Positions 50,801-61,470 of a stretch of 64,000 bases of DNA are shown piece after piece. The notes under the pieces were generated by a model that was not told the origin of the DNA, searched no databases, and saw only the letters and a list, made by a program, of their open reading frames with translations. This DNA comes from Pyrocephalus nanus (Eukaryota > Chordata > Aves > Passeriformes > Tyrannidae), in assembly GCA_038380795.1 (NCBI GenBank), contig CM076270.1:22212001-22276000 (forward strand). Reading direction: 5' to 3'. The translations under genes and the position numbers were made by a program. Position 1 is the stretch's first letter. Each line of letters starts with the position of its first letter.

Positions 50801-51126
50801 CTGAAAAAAATGAAACGGATATAGTAAAAAAATACTGAAAGGTATGACAGGCTGTGGGTGAATAGCTAGAGCCAATTCCAGCTCTTTCATAAGCCTATGA
50901 TTTTGGATCATGCACATTAGGGAGCAGAAACTGGGCCAAATAGTAAGTATTTAACTAGCAAGTTGCTTGTAGAGAGGTATGAAAATAATAAAGCAGCTGG
51001 CAAACACATTCTATGAAACAAATGGAGAATGAAGACAATACACTTGAACAAAGAAACTGAATCCTTACATTCATTTCTTGAGTCTGTTTTTAAGGGAAAT
51101 TTGAGCACAGGGGAAAAATAACATAC
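50801..51126 (-). other. Candidate intron between the two minus-strand exons
   Basis: 326 nt bounded on the minus strand by GTATGT at the 5' end and TTTTTTTCAG at the 3' end. A short intron, normal for birds. Confidence 0.35.
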
Positions 51127-51237
51127 CCTTAAACACTTTCAGGAGGAGGGTGATGTCATTGCTGCGATTCAGCTGTGTCAGTATAGCTGATTCAAATATC
51201 AGGCTTCCAGGTCCTAAAGTGCACTGGGAGAATAGGC
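51127..51237 (-). CDS. Candidate internal coding exon, unidentified minus-strand gene
   Basis: On the minus strand, CTCAACTTCTTCCTCTCCTC leads to the acceptor TAG. Then come 111 nt without a stop in one frame and a donor AAGG|GTATGT (+ coordinates 51,121-51,126). The frame uses two leading bases and leaves one. It reads from L-F-S-Q-C-T-L-G-P-G-S-L to L-L-L-K-V-F-K, mixed hydrophobic and polar as in a helical globular domain. It joins in phase to the exon at 50,709-50,800. A 37-codon open frame is not rare by chance. The strong splice sites at both ends plus phase agreement are what raise it above background. Confidence 0.4.
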
Positions 51238-52347
51238 CTAGAGGAGAGGAAGAAGTTGAGAAGAAACTGGAAATGGAAAATAAGTCTGATATGTCAATTG
51301 CTTGCACAGACTTATTATAATAGCAGGCTTTTGTTGCTTAAACAGCAATAAAATACAGTAGTGTTGTTACAAATTGTTATAGAGCTTGAGGGTAGGATGA
51401 AAAAGGAAGGTCAGATGGCTGGCAGTGGTCTATAAAATGGTTTGAACAGGGATTGTAGGAGAGGTCAACTATCCTGAAAACATTAAAAAGGGAAGAAGAG
51501 CTCAGGAGTGAAAAAAATTAGTGCAAAGACGCCCTATTTTGTCAACCAAAGAGGCCACATAAATAACTTATTTTTGGTCACATTTATGGACTATGTAGCA
51601 GTCAGTATTTTAGGACAAAATGGAAGATGATTACTCTTGATTGGCCTCCTTGTGTTCAAAAACCCTGTGAGAATCAGTGTGGGTCCATGTCTTGCTCTCT
51701 GTTCTTTTAATGAAGAAGGCAAAATAGCCCCAGGGAAATATGAAGAGATTGACTATTATTGATTCAGTACAAAGCAAGGTTTGTGAGGAGAAGCAGAGCA
51801 GCAGCACCTCCTATTAGGCCAACTTATTCAGTATAAAGGGATGTCTTATTTTAAGCAATTTGCAAAGTGAGGTTATTCGGTTGATCTGCTGCACTTGCAT
51901 CCAGTGGGCTTGGCCATACCACAACAAATCTGTCCTAAAGTCAAGCACCAGCTTCATAATGGGAGGAAATTCCACTTATCTGACTTTTTACATTTTCCTA
52001 CTTCATTCTTCTGCTTTGGCATGCTGAGTGATAGAGATATATCCTGACAGATAACTTGGGCTGGTGTCCATGTAGCTTGTGCCAGGGATGAAATGTGTAC
52101 CAGGGAAGTCTAGACAGCATCTGATCACGTATTGGATTCCTGCCTTCTGCTGACAGTCATTGACTACACAGGGGTGAAACACGGTGCTGTGTTTGTGTGT
52201 TCAAATACAGATCCTGTATTTGTAACTTGTCTGCTGGGAGACTAATGCCTGAAACCTGTTAAAGCCATCCCTTTTCCTGGTAACATTTATCCCTTCACTA
52301 TCTTCAAAGTCAATTCCTTGGGAAGATGGTGCACTAGTCTTTCTTAC
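51238..52347 (-). other. Candidate intron, no other exon supported
   Basis: AT-rich sequence between the internal exon and the possible 20-nt exon upstream. A weaker acceptor-donor pair exists near 51,637-51,666 but has a poor donor. No repeats recognised. Confidence 0.3.
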
Positions 52348-52367
52348 TGAGGCATTCCACCACTTTG
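52348..52367 (-). other. Possible 20-nt coding micro-exon, minus strand
   Basis: On the minus strand, CTGTCTCCTGCTTGAGCAG precedes 20 nt and then the donor GTAAGA. In the phase needed by the next exon it reads K-V-V-E-C-L plus one base, giving a serine at the junction. The surrounding frame stays open upstream, so the real exon could be longer with another acceptor. This is the weakest of the three minus-strand pieces. Confidence 0.2.
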
Positions 52368-53362
52368 CTGCTCAAGCAGGAGACAGGTCTGTGCATCCTG
52401 AAGGTTGTGTGGCATTCATTCCACTCCCTGCTGTTGGTAAGCAATGGGGGTGGTTGTCTCGTGGATCCTCTGGTTGCTCTGGGAGAAAAAGAGCACCCTT
52501 GTGCTTAGGAACACTCCAGGTCAAATGCCTGAGTGTGGATTCCTTCTGTCACATGGAGGTACATAAGGGAACTTCTGAGCCTCCAAGAATCTTGGGCTCT
52601 TGGGAGAAACTCGACAACGTTCACAAAGCCTTTCTTTTGCAAACTGTTTCCTTAAGATCTTCTCAAAGCTATTAAGTTATGTATTTTCTAAAGTTATTAT
52701 TTGAAGCTGTGATGGTGCTAATTTTTCTTCTTACTGTTGCAACAGTTTAGTTGGACAATTTCTTGGGGGAGAGGAGCATAACCACTAAATTGGATCAAAG
52801 AGAAATGGGATAAAGTAATACACAGTAGGGATGTGTTTGTGTTGTTGTGTTTTGGGTTTTCTTTTTTTAATACTATATGAAAATCTTTTCATTATGGGGC
52901 ACAGACTCTTGAAACATTTTCATAATGTGACTGTGCAGTTGAAGAGGTTAAGTGATTTTCCTGAATAAGAAGGAAATTCAAATTATAAAAGGTTAAGAAC
53001 AAGAAAAATTTTCCATGAATCTGCTTTGTGGCCTTTAAAATAATTTTAAATAAAGTATGAATGTTCAAAACTTGTAAGACCTACTTCATGTGACTTTTTG
53101 ACCTGTCTGAATCCAAACCAGCCCTACTGGATTAGGTCAGTGGTCCCTCTGAACTAATATCTTGCCTTTGACAGCAGCCAGCCAGCAGCACATGCTGAGG
53201 CAAGGAATATAAAAGTAGGGCAAATGATCCTTGGTGTAGAATACTGGTTTTTGGTATTTTGTAGCCTTTTGAACTCTAAGGCTTCATTTACACTAATGTT
53301 TTTAAGAGCCCTTTGAGATTTTTTTCTACTAACTTGTATAAATTATGCAGAAGGTAATGCTG

Positions 53363-53378
53363 TTTTTTTTTTTTTTTT
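53363..53378 (+). repeat. Poly(T) run
   Basis: 16 thymines. Confidence 0.85.
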
Positions 53379-55000
53379 CTCTGTTGGCATTCCATGCTTT
53401 TGATACTGTTTTGCAGCCAGCTACATTGTGTGTAAAAAAAGTGTTCCCTCTGATTTTATTTGATTTTGCCTCTCAGTATTTTCATGGCTAACTCCTGGTA
53501 TCAGCTGTTAACTTTATCCACCCCTCTGATATTTGAAAGTCCCATTACATTCACTGCACTTTCTTCCAGCTGCTCCACCAGAATCCTGCATTGTTTAATC
53601 TGTTTTCACATGGAAGCCCTTACAGGGTTTTCAGATTATCTTCATCGCTCTTGTTTTAAAACTTTTTCCCTCTTCTGAGGTAAGAAGGCTGTAACTGCAC
53701 AGTATCTGTGGCTGTGCCACAGATTAGCATAGCAATGGCATTTTCTCGTTAGGTTCATTACACTTCTAATCGTGCTTTCACATCCTTTGCCTTCCTGAGT
53801 GCTGCTGAGCATCAAGCTGCATTTTCCACACAACTATTTATGTAGAACCCAGTGTAATTTTCATGTTACAGCTAATTAAGCAACCATGAATCCTAATGTA
53901 TTTAGGGTTCTTTTCCTTGCATATGCAGTTTTACTTTGAATTTTGCTTACTACTTTCTTGCACAGATCCTCTGGCAGTTCAGTTTCTTTTAGAGCCCTTA
54001 ATGCCTCTTGCAGTTTCAAGAATATTGTGAGATAATACCTTGCTATGTCACTTGCTCAGGTAACTTAGACTTGAGCAGTAGGATATCCCTCTGTAAAAAA
54101 CACTCAGCTCTTGCCCTTTACATTGGTATGTTAACTAATGTTATGCTTTATTGTTTTTTTAACCGCTTGAACACATAACAAAGATTAGATTTCCTGTTCT
54201 AGGTATTTTCTGGTCCTGTTTGGAACCTTCCTGAAAACGTCCTGTTTCTGGTTGTAGTGTGGATTTAGGTGACAGGTGACAGGATGTTGATGCTGTACCA
54301 CTGACATTACTTGAGCATTAATCTTGCCTTAGTAATTCAGCAAAAAGGAATCTGCCTTTCTGCCTTTTCCAAGGTAACTGAGAGTCTCTGGGATTTCTTT
54401 CTTACCTTATTTCTGTTGCCCATCTCTATTCACTACTAGGCTTTATTACAGCTTTGGTGTACTAATACTTACTTGTTCATGCTGAAGTGCAGCACTTTAG
54501 GTATCCCCCCACCCAAATCATACATCATATAGTTTCTTGCTTATAGAACTTAAAACATATGTCACATACTTTTTTTTTTGTAAGCCTCAGGAACATGATT
54601 TATCTTGTCTTTGAATTCTTTAGCATTTTCACATTCAAAATGCTCATGCTCATCCTTTAAGTAGCCCTTCCTCTGGTTTGCTAAGAAATATCTCTGCTTT
54701 ATTTCTTTCTTGACACAAATTTTCAGATGTTGAAATCTAACAGGCAAACTCAGATGTCACTTCAAAGCACTATAGGATGGATTGCCAAAATGATCACTGC
54801 ATTTTACCACTCTGTTAAATGTCCAGTAGCAGAATAATACTTCCCCTGTGAGCATCTGGAATTTGAGTTGTTGCTCCTAGGACATACGTGAATTTTCAGT
54901 GGCTGGGGCTCTGTTTATATTTGTTACCTCTGTAAAAACTGAAATTGGAAAGTCATCACCTTTATAAAGGTCTAATTCATTTAATTTGTCTGTCAGCATG

Positions 55001-55015
55001 TATATATATATATAT
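55001..55015 (+). repeat. (TA)n dinucleotide run
   Basis: Alternating TA, about seven units, flanked by ATG and CTGC. Confidence 0.85.
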
Positions 55016-58000
55016 CTGCATTGTACTAACAGCTGTCAATTTTCCGTAGTTTCTGCACACAACTTAAGCAGTTAAAGTAATTGGCAAGTAATCAAAGTCT
55101 TACCCATGCTAGTGTTTTCTTTTAACTACCTTATCTTATTTGGTAGCGAAACAAAAAAAAAAAATCTAACGACTAATCGTTTTGAGATTATATGTGAAGG
55201 TGGAAACTTAGCAGCATCTGGTTCTAATCCTGGATTTTGCAATGGGAAAAACTTCCTTTGAGCTATGGCTTTTGGCAGAGGAGGATGCCTCCCTAATACA
55301 GATGTAAGTCAACCTAATTAAGCTCAGGAGGAAAATAGTTGCATTTGCAAATTCAGATTAGGCAATGGCTCTTTGCTGCCAGGCTGGCACAGGAGTGCTG
55401 CAGGGCTGGCTGCAGAAGCAACTCCTGACATGCATGGGCCGAAGACACCCTCCCTCCTTTGCTGCTCTCTGTTTTCTGAGCCACTGGCACTTGGCAGGAG
55501 GTCGAAATGCTGGTGGCATGTGGTCCCCTCAGCCTTAGCAGGGTGTGTGATGCAGCAACCAGCCTCCCCAAAGAACTGAGCCCCAGCAGTGCCCTGGCAT
55601 GTGCTGGGCTCCCTGTGAGGAACCTCAAGTGCCAAGCATAAAGTGTTGCTTGTGAAAGGACCCAGCTCTGGGTCTGGGGTGACCCCAGATGAATTCTCAC
55701 CTCTCAGGTTGATCTGTGTGCTGTAAGACATAGCACTGGATGCCTAGTCAATGATGCAGAGTGGAAATTTGGTTATTCTTAGCTAGCAAATGGGGTTTGT
55801 TTAAAAACTAGCTGAGGAACTATAAATACAAAGTATACAAAAAATGAGCCCTTCTCCAGAAGAGATTAAAATAATGCAAGAATTCATTGAAAGATGATTT
55901 GATCAGCTTTAGCAGTTAAAAGGCAGTATGATATAGCTTCAATAAATATGGTACCAGCTGAAGCCTGCTTTGTAAAGTTCACATATTGATACTTGGGAAC
56001 TGAATGATTTTCAATTAAAAAAAAAAAAGTTGAGTCAGCTTTATCTCATTTTGAGGTCTATTGTTGAGCGCTCAGCTGGAGAGGAGGCGCAGAGAGCCTT
56101 TCTTTTCCCCTTCCATCCTCAAACTCTAAAGGATTAAAGTAATCTCTTGTATGATAGTGAGTGCAGAGAAGGCATTTTCCATACTTCCCCTTCTCAAGGT
56201 CCCAGGGGAAAGGATGCTCTTTATAGGAATAAGGCACTTCAGTTCTGGCAGTCTCCCCCCTGCCTCTCTTCTGGACACTTAAGCCTCTCTGAGCCAAACT
56301 TGGTCCCTTAATGAATTCAAAGGTAAAATCAAAGCTTATCAGGCATAACATCTCCTTTAATTTACTTGGAAACAACAATCTTCATGTAGCATAGTCAGCA
56401 TCCCCACTCTTGCTTTGTACTTCTGCAGCTGAGAGAGTTGCACGTTTTAGGGGTCCTTTTAAATGGTTTATGTAAGTTGTAAAAGTTCAAGCAGCTGTTA
56501 AGTGAAAATTCCCACCTGAGATGCTGGGAAAACCAAAGAGCTCTTTAGTATAAATTTTGTTAAATAACTACATAACTAAGTTCCTTTTTTTTTTTTTTTC
56601 TTCAATCAGGTATGTTTTACAAATAATTGTTGAACAGTATTTCAGAAAGAAATCCATAGCTTACCAGCAGCAATATTTTCAGTTGCACAGTCCATTTTGC
56701 CATGCTACTGCCATTTGGCTGTCAGTCTATGTTTAAAAATGTGTTGCAGTTTCAGCCCATGCTTAATATTGTACAATTCTCAGTCAGCAGTCAGTTGTAA
56801 CTTATGCAAGTTCAAAGTAAGCTTGGATGCAAAGACGAAAATACTGCCTTTAAATAGAAGAATTAACCTCTGTCACCTAGGCCATAACTTCTAAAGCCAT
56901 TCTATTTTGGAAAAAAAAATATTTTGGAGCACTGTCTTCTTCAGACTTATAAATCAGTGCTTAGTTGTACTGCTTAATATATACGAAATTATTTGGGCTG
57001 AACAATGTTTATCTAACTGGTATCAACATGAAATGCTGCTTGGTCCACATAGAATCAATAATTGTACTCTCTTTGAAATTAATTGGGTGCAGCTGACAGT
57101 ACAACTTGATCCAGTGGGACTTTTGCTTAGCTCCAAGTATTTTAACTTGCAGCTTTTGAACTAAATCATCAGGACATGCATGAGCTACCTCCCACATAGA
57201 TTTTTCAGGACCTGTTTTGGTTTATTTCTTGAGCTAAAGGTCTAATTTCTAAGATTTAATAGCACTAATTGATTACAAAATGTTGTGAAAGATAAATGGC
57301 CATGGTGAAGATGCTCAATGCCATTGAAATGGCAATGTCTAACATGCAGAAAGATGTAAGATATTTGTTTATTGTTCTTTTATACATAAAACAACCCCCT
57401 ACTCTTCTGAATGAAGTCTCTAGCTCTTTGTAGACATCACCTACAAGTTGAAAGCAGCAACAATTGCTTTGAAAGTAGCTCTTGGCATGTGAAAAACCAT
57501 ATGTTGGGTCTGCTCTGGAATATTACAAGCTTTCAGGGCAGCACCCACAGGAAACAGTACAAGCCAAGAGTGTGAACAAGCTGCCCTACAGTATCTGGGC
57601 AGAAACTATACTGTGGTAAAACATTAAGCTTCTTTATAGTGGCTATATTTAGCATTGTTTAGCTTTCTCCCCTTCTGAGGACCAGTGAAAAATTTTATTT
57701 CAGCCTGAATCACGCTCTCATACACACAATATCCTGCTTGGCTCTTTCACTCCCAAACAGTTGCATGATAGAAGGCTGATTTTATACTAAAATACCCTAA
57801 CTTTTCTGGAAGTACCCCCCAAAGGTTATGACTGGAATTAGAATTTCACAAGCAAAACATCTAGAATTCACAGATCCATTTGAGCTGTACCACAGTGTGC
57901 AAATAAACCTTTGAATTAAACAAAATGTAGTCTGGAGTGATGCAAAAGGTCTTGTCCCCAGTTGCACCAGTCAATCAGCAAGCCCCCAGTTAAACACTGT

Positions 58001-58728
58001 TTATGTGCTTCCATAGGAAAAGCAGAACTTGGTTTTGTGTTTTTCAGTAGAGTCCAAACCTACCAAGAGTGAAGCCCAAAGCCAGAGGTTTTTGTTCATT
58101 GCTTTGTTGGGGTTTTCTGCTTGTTTGTTGGTTTTAATTGGAGCAATGCAAATTCACAGCCCCAGAGGTATGGCCACGTGTTTCTATATAAAATGCTATT
58201 GCTGTGCAATAATGGCAGAGGAGGAGAATGAAGTAAAAGAGGCATCTTGCAACCACAATTTATGCATTGCCAACTTGTCCCTAAATTATATGTGAATTTG
58301 TTGGGGGGAGCTTAGAGACTCCAGTGTTTGTAAGTAGTTAACTGTGTGCAGTGCAGTTCTGTGGTCAACTTTACCTTTGAACTTTTAACATATTAGCATT
58401 TATCCTAATGTTTATGGGTGTGAGACCGTAGCTCTTGGTTCTACCAAGGATAGAGAGCTGCAGTTGTTCTCAGCAAGGAGCTTTGTTTACAGCAGACAAA
58501 ACCTTTGGCTAATGCAAGAAACAAGGCAGAGCTGAAGACCTGTTAGATACCTGGCATCTGAGTGTAGGAATGGGGAGGCACTGGAGCAGTTTCAGAAATA
58601 TATTGTCACCTCTGTCCTGCAAAATATCCTGGTTCATAGCTGGCTAATAAAAAGGTGGAAAAAACTGTTATTGGTCAGTGAATGTGAACAGTCCAAAGCT
58701 CATCTTAAGCTGATTTCTATAATAAGCC

Positions 58729-58752
58729 TTTTTTTTTTTTTTTTTTTTTTTT
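58729..58752 (+). repeat. Poly(T) run
   Basis: 24 thymines. Read on the minus strand this is a poly(A) tract, but the sequence that would lie upstream on that strand shows no AATAAA close by, so a retrocopy is not supported. Confidence 0.85.
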
Positions 58753-61424
58753 CCACACAAGCATCTCTAACATTACAACTTCACAGAGGTAACCCAGAGC
58801 TGTGTCACCACAGAAGCCCTTTGCCTTGGGTGAGGGAGCAAAATCCAGCTCCATTTTTTGCCACTGCTCCTGTCAGCTTTTTGTGCTCCACTGGGGCAGG
58901 GTCTGGTCTGAGGTGAGATCAAATAAAGCAAAAGAATAAAAAAAAATGTGAGTGAGCTACTGATAGGATACTCTTCCCATTTTGCAGCCTTGGGTTGCTT
59001 CACTATCCCCTTGGGCAAAAAGTTTAATGATACTTGGATGCTTCTTGTAATGGGCACTGTGAATTCCTCAAGTGACATGCCTGATTGTTAGCTGTCAAAT
59101 ACTCCTGTAATAAAGCAAACAACCACAATTACTGAGCATTCCAGCCAACAAAAATCTGATTTTAAAATAAGAATGCAAAATAGCTGGATTTGGCAGAGCA
59201 TTTAGGTACGCGCATAAATCCACAAGATGTGATTTTTTGCAAAGGTTTTGTTCAAATGATCATATTTTTGGGATGTGAAGTTTGATTGTTTCATAAGGCC
59301 ACAGGGGTCCACTCTATCTAGGCCACCCTCTGACATAAGGCACGACACAACTTCACAGAAATCACTGCAACTGCTCTTGCTTGTGGTTGAGGCTGCATGT
59401 TTATTTTAGAGCAAAAGTCAGTGTGGAACCCTGACCCTGATGAAGTCTTTAGAAAGAACATAACAGCCATGGCCTTCATAAAGGCAGAGGCTTTTCAGAG
59501 AAGCTTAGGAAACACAATAAAAGTCAGGCGTTGAAGGCTGCTGGCTCTTTGAAACTTTAATCTTCCAGTCTCACATGTGACACTTTATTATGTCATTTAT
59601 GTAGTGGTTCCTCTAATAATTTCCCTGTAGAAAAATTACCTTATTTTCCCATAGAAAAAAAAGTTACATTTTGTATATTTATAAGCTCCTGTTGAAGCCC
59701 TCAACAGTCAGATCTTTCCACTGAGTGTAAGGGCTTGGAAGCACTGGCCAAGCTGTCTTACTATGCTTGGGTCATTCACTTGGAAATTTTGGTGCCAAGG
59801 CATCATGCAAGAGAGCTGCAAACTGTCTCATGCTTTCTTATGACAATCACTTTCTCTTCTATGTGATACAAAACTCTACATACAGACCAAACCAAGTATT
59901 TTATAGGATTGGCCTTTTCCATTAATACAATGTGCAATTACTTATGATTATAAAAGTATATAATTTCATAGCTTATAAAACGTGGAAATGAAGAACCATC
60001 AGGGTATAAGGATGCTTGAATGCAAGAAACTTTGTTGTTTTAATAATTTATGGTCTGGAATTAATTTAAACTGAAGTAAATTGGCTATAGTGTACTCAAA
60101 GGTCCCTGTTGGTGTGTTATGACAGATACAAGGACTCTGAATATCCTCTCTCTCTCTACCCACGAGTACTGCTATTGTAGTTCCATTAAAATATTTTAAC
60201 TACACTGCTGGGCGATCTTGATCACTTTGTGTCTTGCTACAACTGTCGTATCTCCCAGATCTTTTCTGCTTCAAGGTTATCATTCCTCCCGGTGAATATG
60301 GAAAATGCTTAAGGGCTGGTAGTTGCAACTGATATAAATTATTTCTGGAAAGCTGAGAAACAGAGGTGCTCTGTTGGTAAAATTCTGATCTGCTGTAAAA
60401 TTTTCCTCTAGTAAGCCTGGTTGATCATGTCATGGTGTCAGCAACTTCTCACTTGGCATTATTAATAGGACATGGGATTTCTAGCCACAGTGACTTTGGT
60501 CCCAGGAGACCAAGACAAGTCCCATATTTATCTAAGTGTTAGCCCAGAAGAGAAGCAGCAGAAAATGTCAAATCACGGCTAAAATTTGGCAAGTCTTCCC
60601 CTAGAAATATGTTTTTTTGTATCACTGGAATACAGCTGAAACTGGCTATTGTGCTTATCTTAAAATTATCCACGAAATAATATTTAGGAACTAAATTCTT
60701 CTTGATTTACCAGGGAAAATCCCTGAGATGCAAATCTGAGAGTAGTTTAATCTGGTGCATCAGTGACTCCCCAGGAATCAGAGATGAGGTAAAGGGAGGA
60801 TCACTCAACTTTTGCAGTACCTTACTCTTCAAGGTGTTCTTTCGAATCACTTTCCAGTTGTTTCTGCAAGTAGAATATTTGAAAACCTGATGGTGTCACA
60901 GAAGGAATGATGTTTGACCACCACTAACATTTGCTGAGGCAGTTCCTCTGGTCACTTGTGTAGCCATTGGCATGCTTAGTCATCTAATGAAATAAAAAAC
61001 CCACACCAAATCACCCCAAACCTTGAATGATTTTAATCTTGAATCTTGAGCTTAGAATGACAAATAAAACAACAAAATCTAACTGCTCCATGGGTTACAG
61101 GACTAAAGTCTGGTGTTCTACATCTGCTTCCAGTGTGGATTATCAGATACATAATAAGGAGTGAGCTGTTTGCCACATAGCCTTAACTGAGCACTGATAT
61201 GGCCTTTGTGCCACCCATTGTCTTATTTTTACTAAATTCATAGAAATTTGATGCCTTTGGGCTCTCTTTTGAAATTGTCCAGTAGGTACAAAAGTTACTG
61301 GGGTAGACTGATATGCTTGTACACACATCATGATTGCATAAATTCCATTCCCCTAGGAAACCAAACTGAAAAACTGCGTTCCTAACAATCCATAGAGAGC
61401 AAAGCCCAGGCCTGCTGGAGCCTA

Positions 61425-61470
61425 GTGGGAGTCTTACCCCTTGATTTCAGTGGGATCCATGTTTGGTTGT
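61425..61470 (+). repeat. Possible ancient amniote repeat fragment
   Basis: AGTGGGAGTCTTACCCCTTG followed by ATTTCAGTGGGATCCATGTT matches, from memory, a phrase common in old interspersed repeats of reptiles and birds. It may belong to the same class as the fragment at 7,048. Family and limits are unknown. Confidence 0.25.

Noticed and set aside
54562..54747. 61-codon minus frame rich in Lys and Glu, ending before a GTATGT
   Set aside because: The Lys content comes from A-rich DNA, the acceptor is poor and the donor follows a poly(A) stretch. Not convincing as an exon.
55324..55731. 135-codon minus frame in a GC-richer patch
   Set aside because: A second, out-of-phase minus frame of 115 codons covers almost the same bases, no domain is recognised, and the possible splice sites give only a 20-nt piece.
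57263..57350. Plus-strand stretch with Met-rich frame (N-A-I-E-M-A-M-S-N-M) before GTAAGA
   Set aside because: The donor is acceptable but there is no pyrimidine tract or acceptor upstream. Left as chance.
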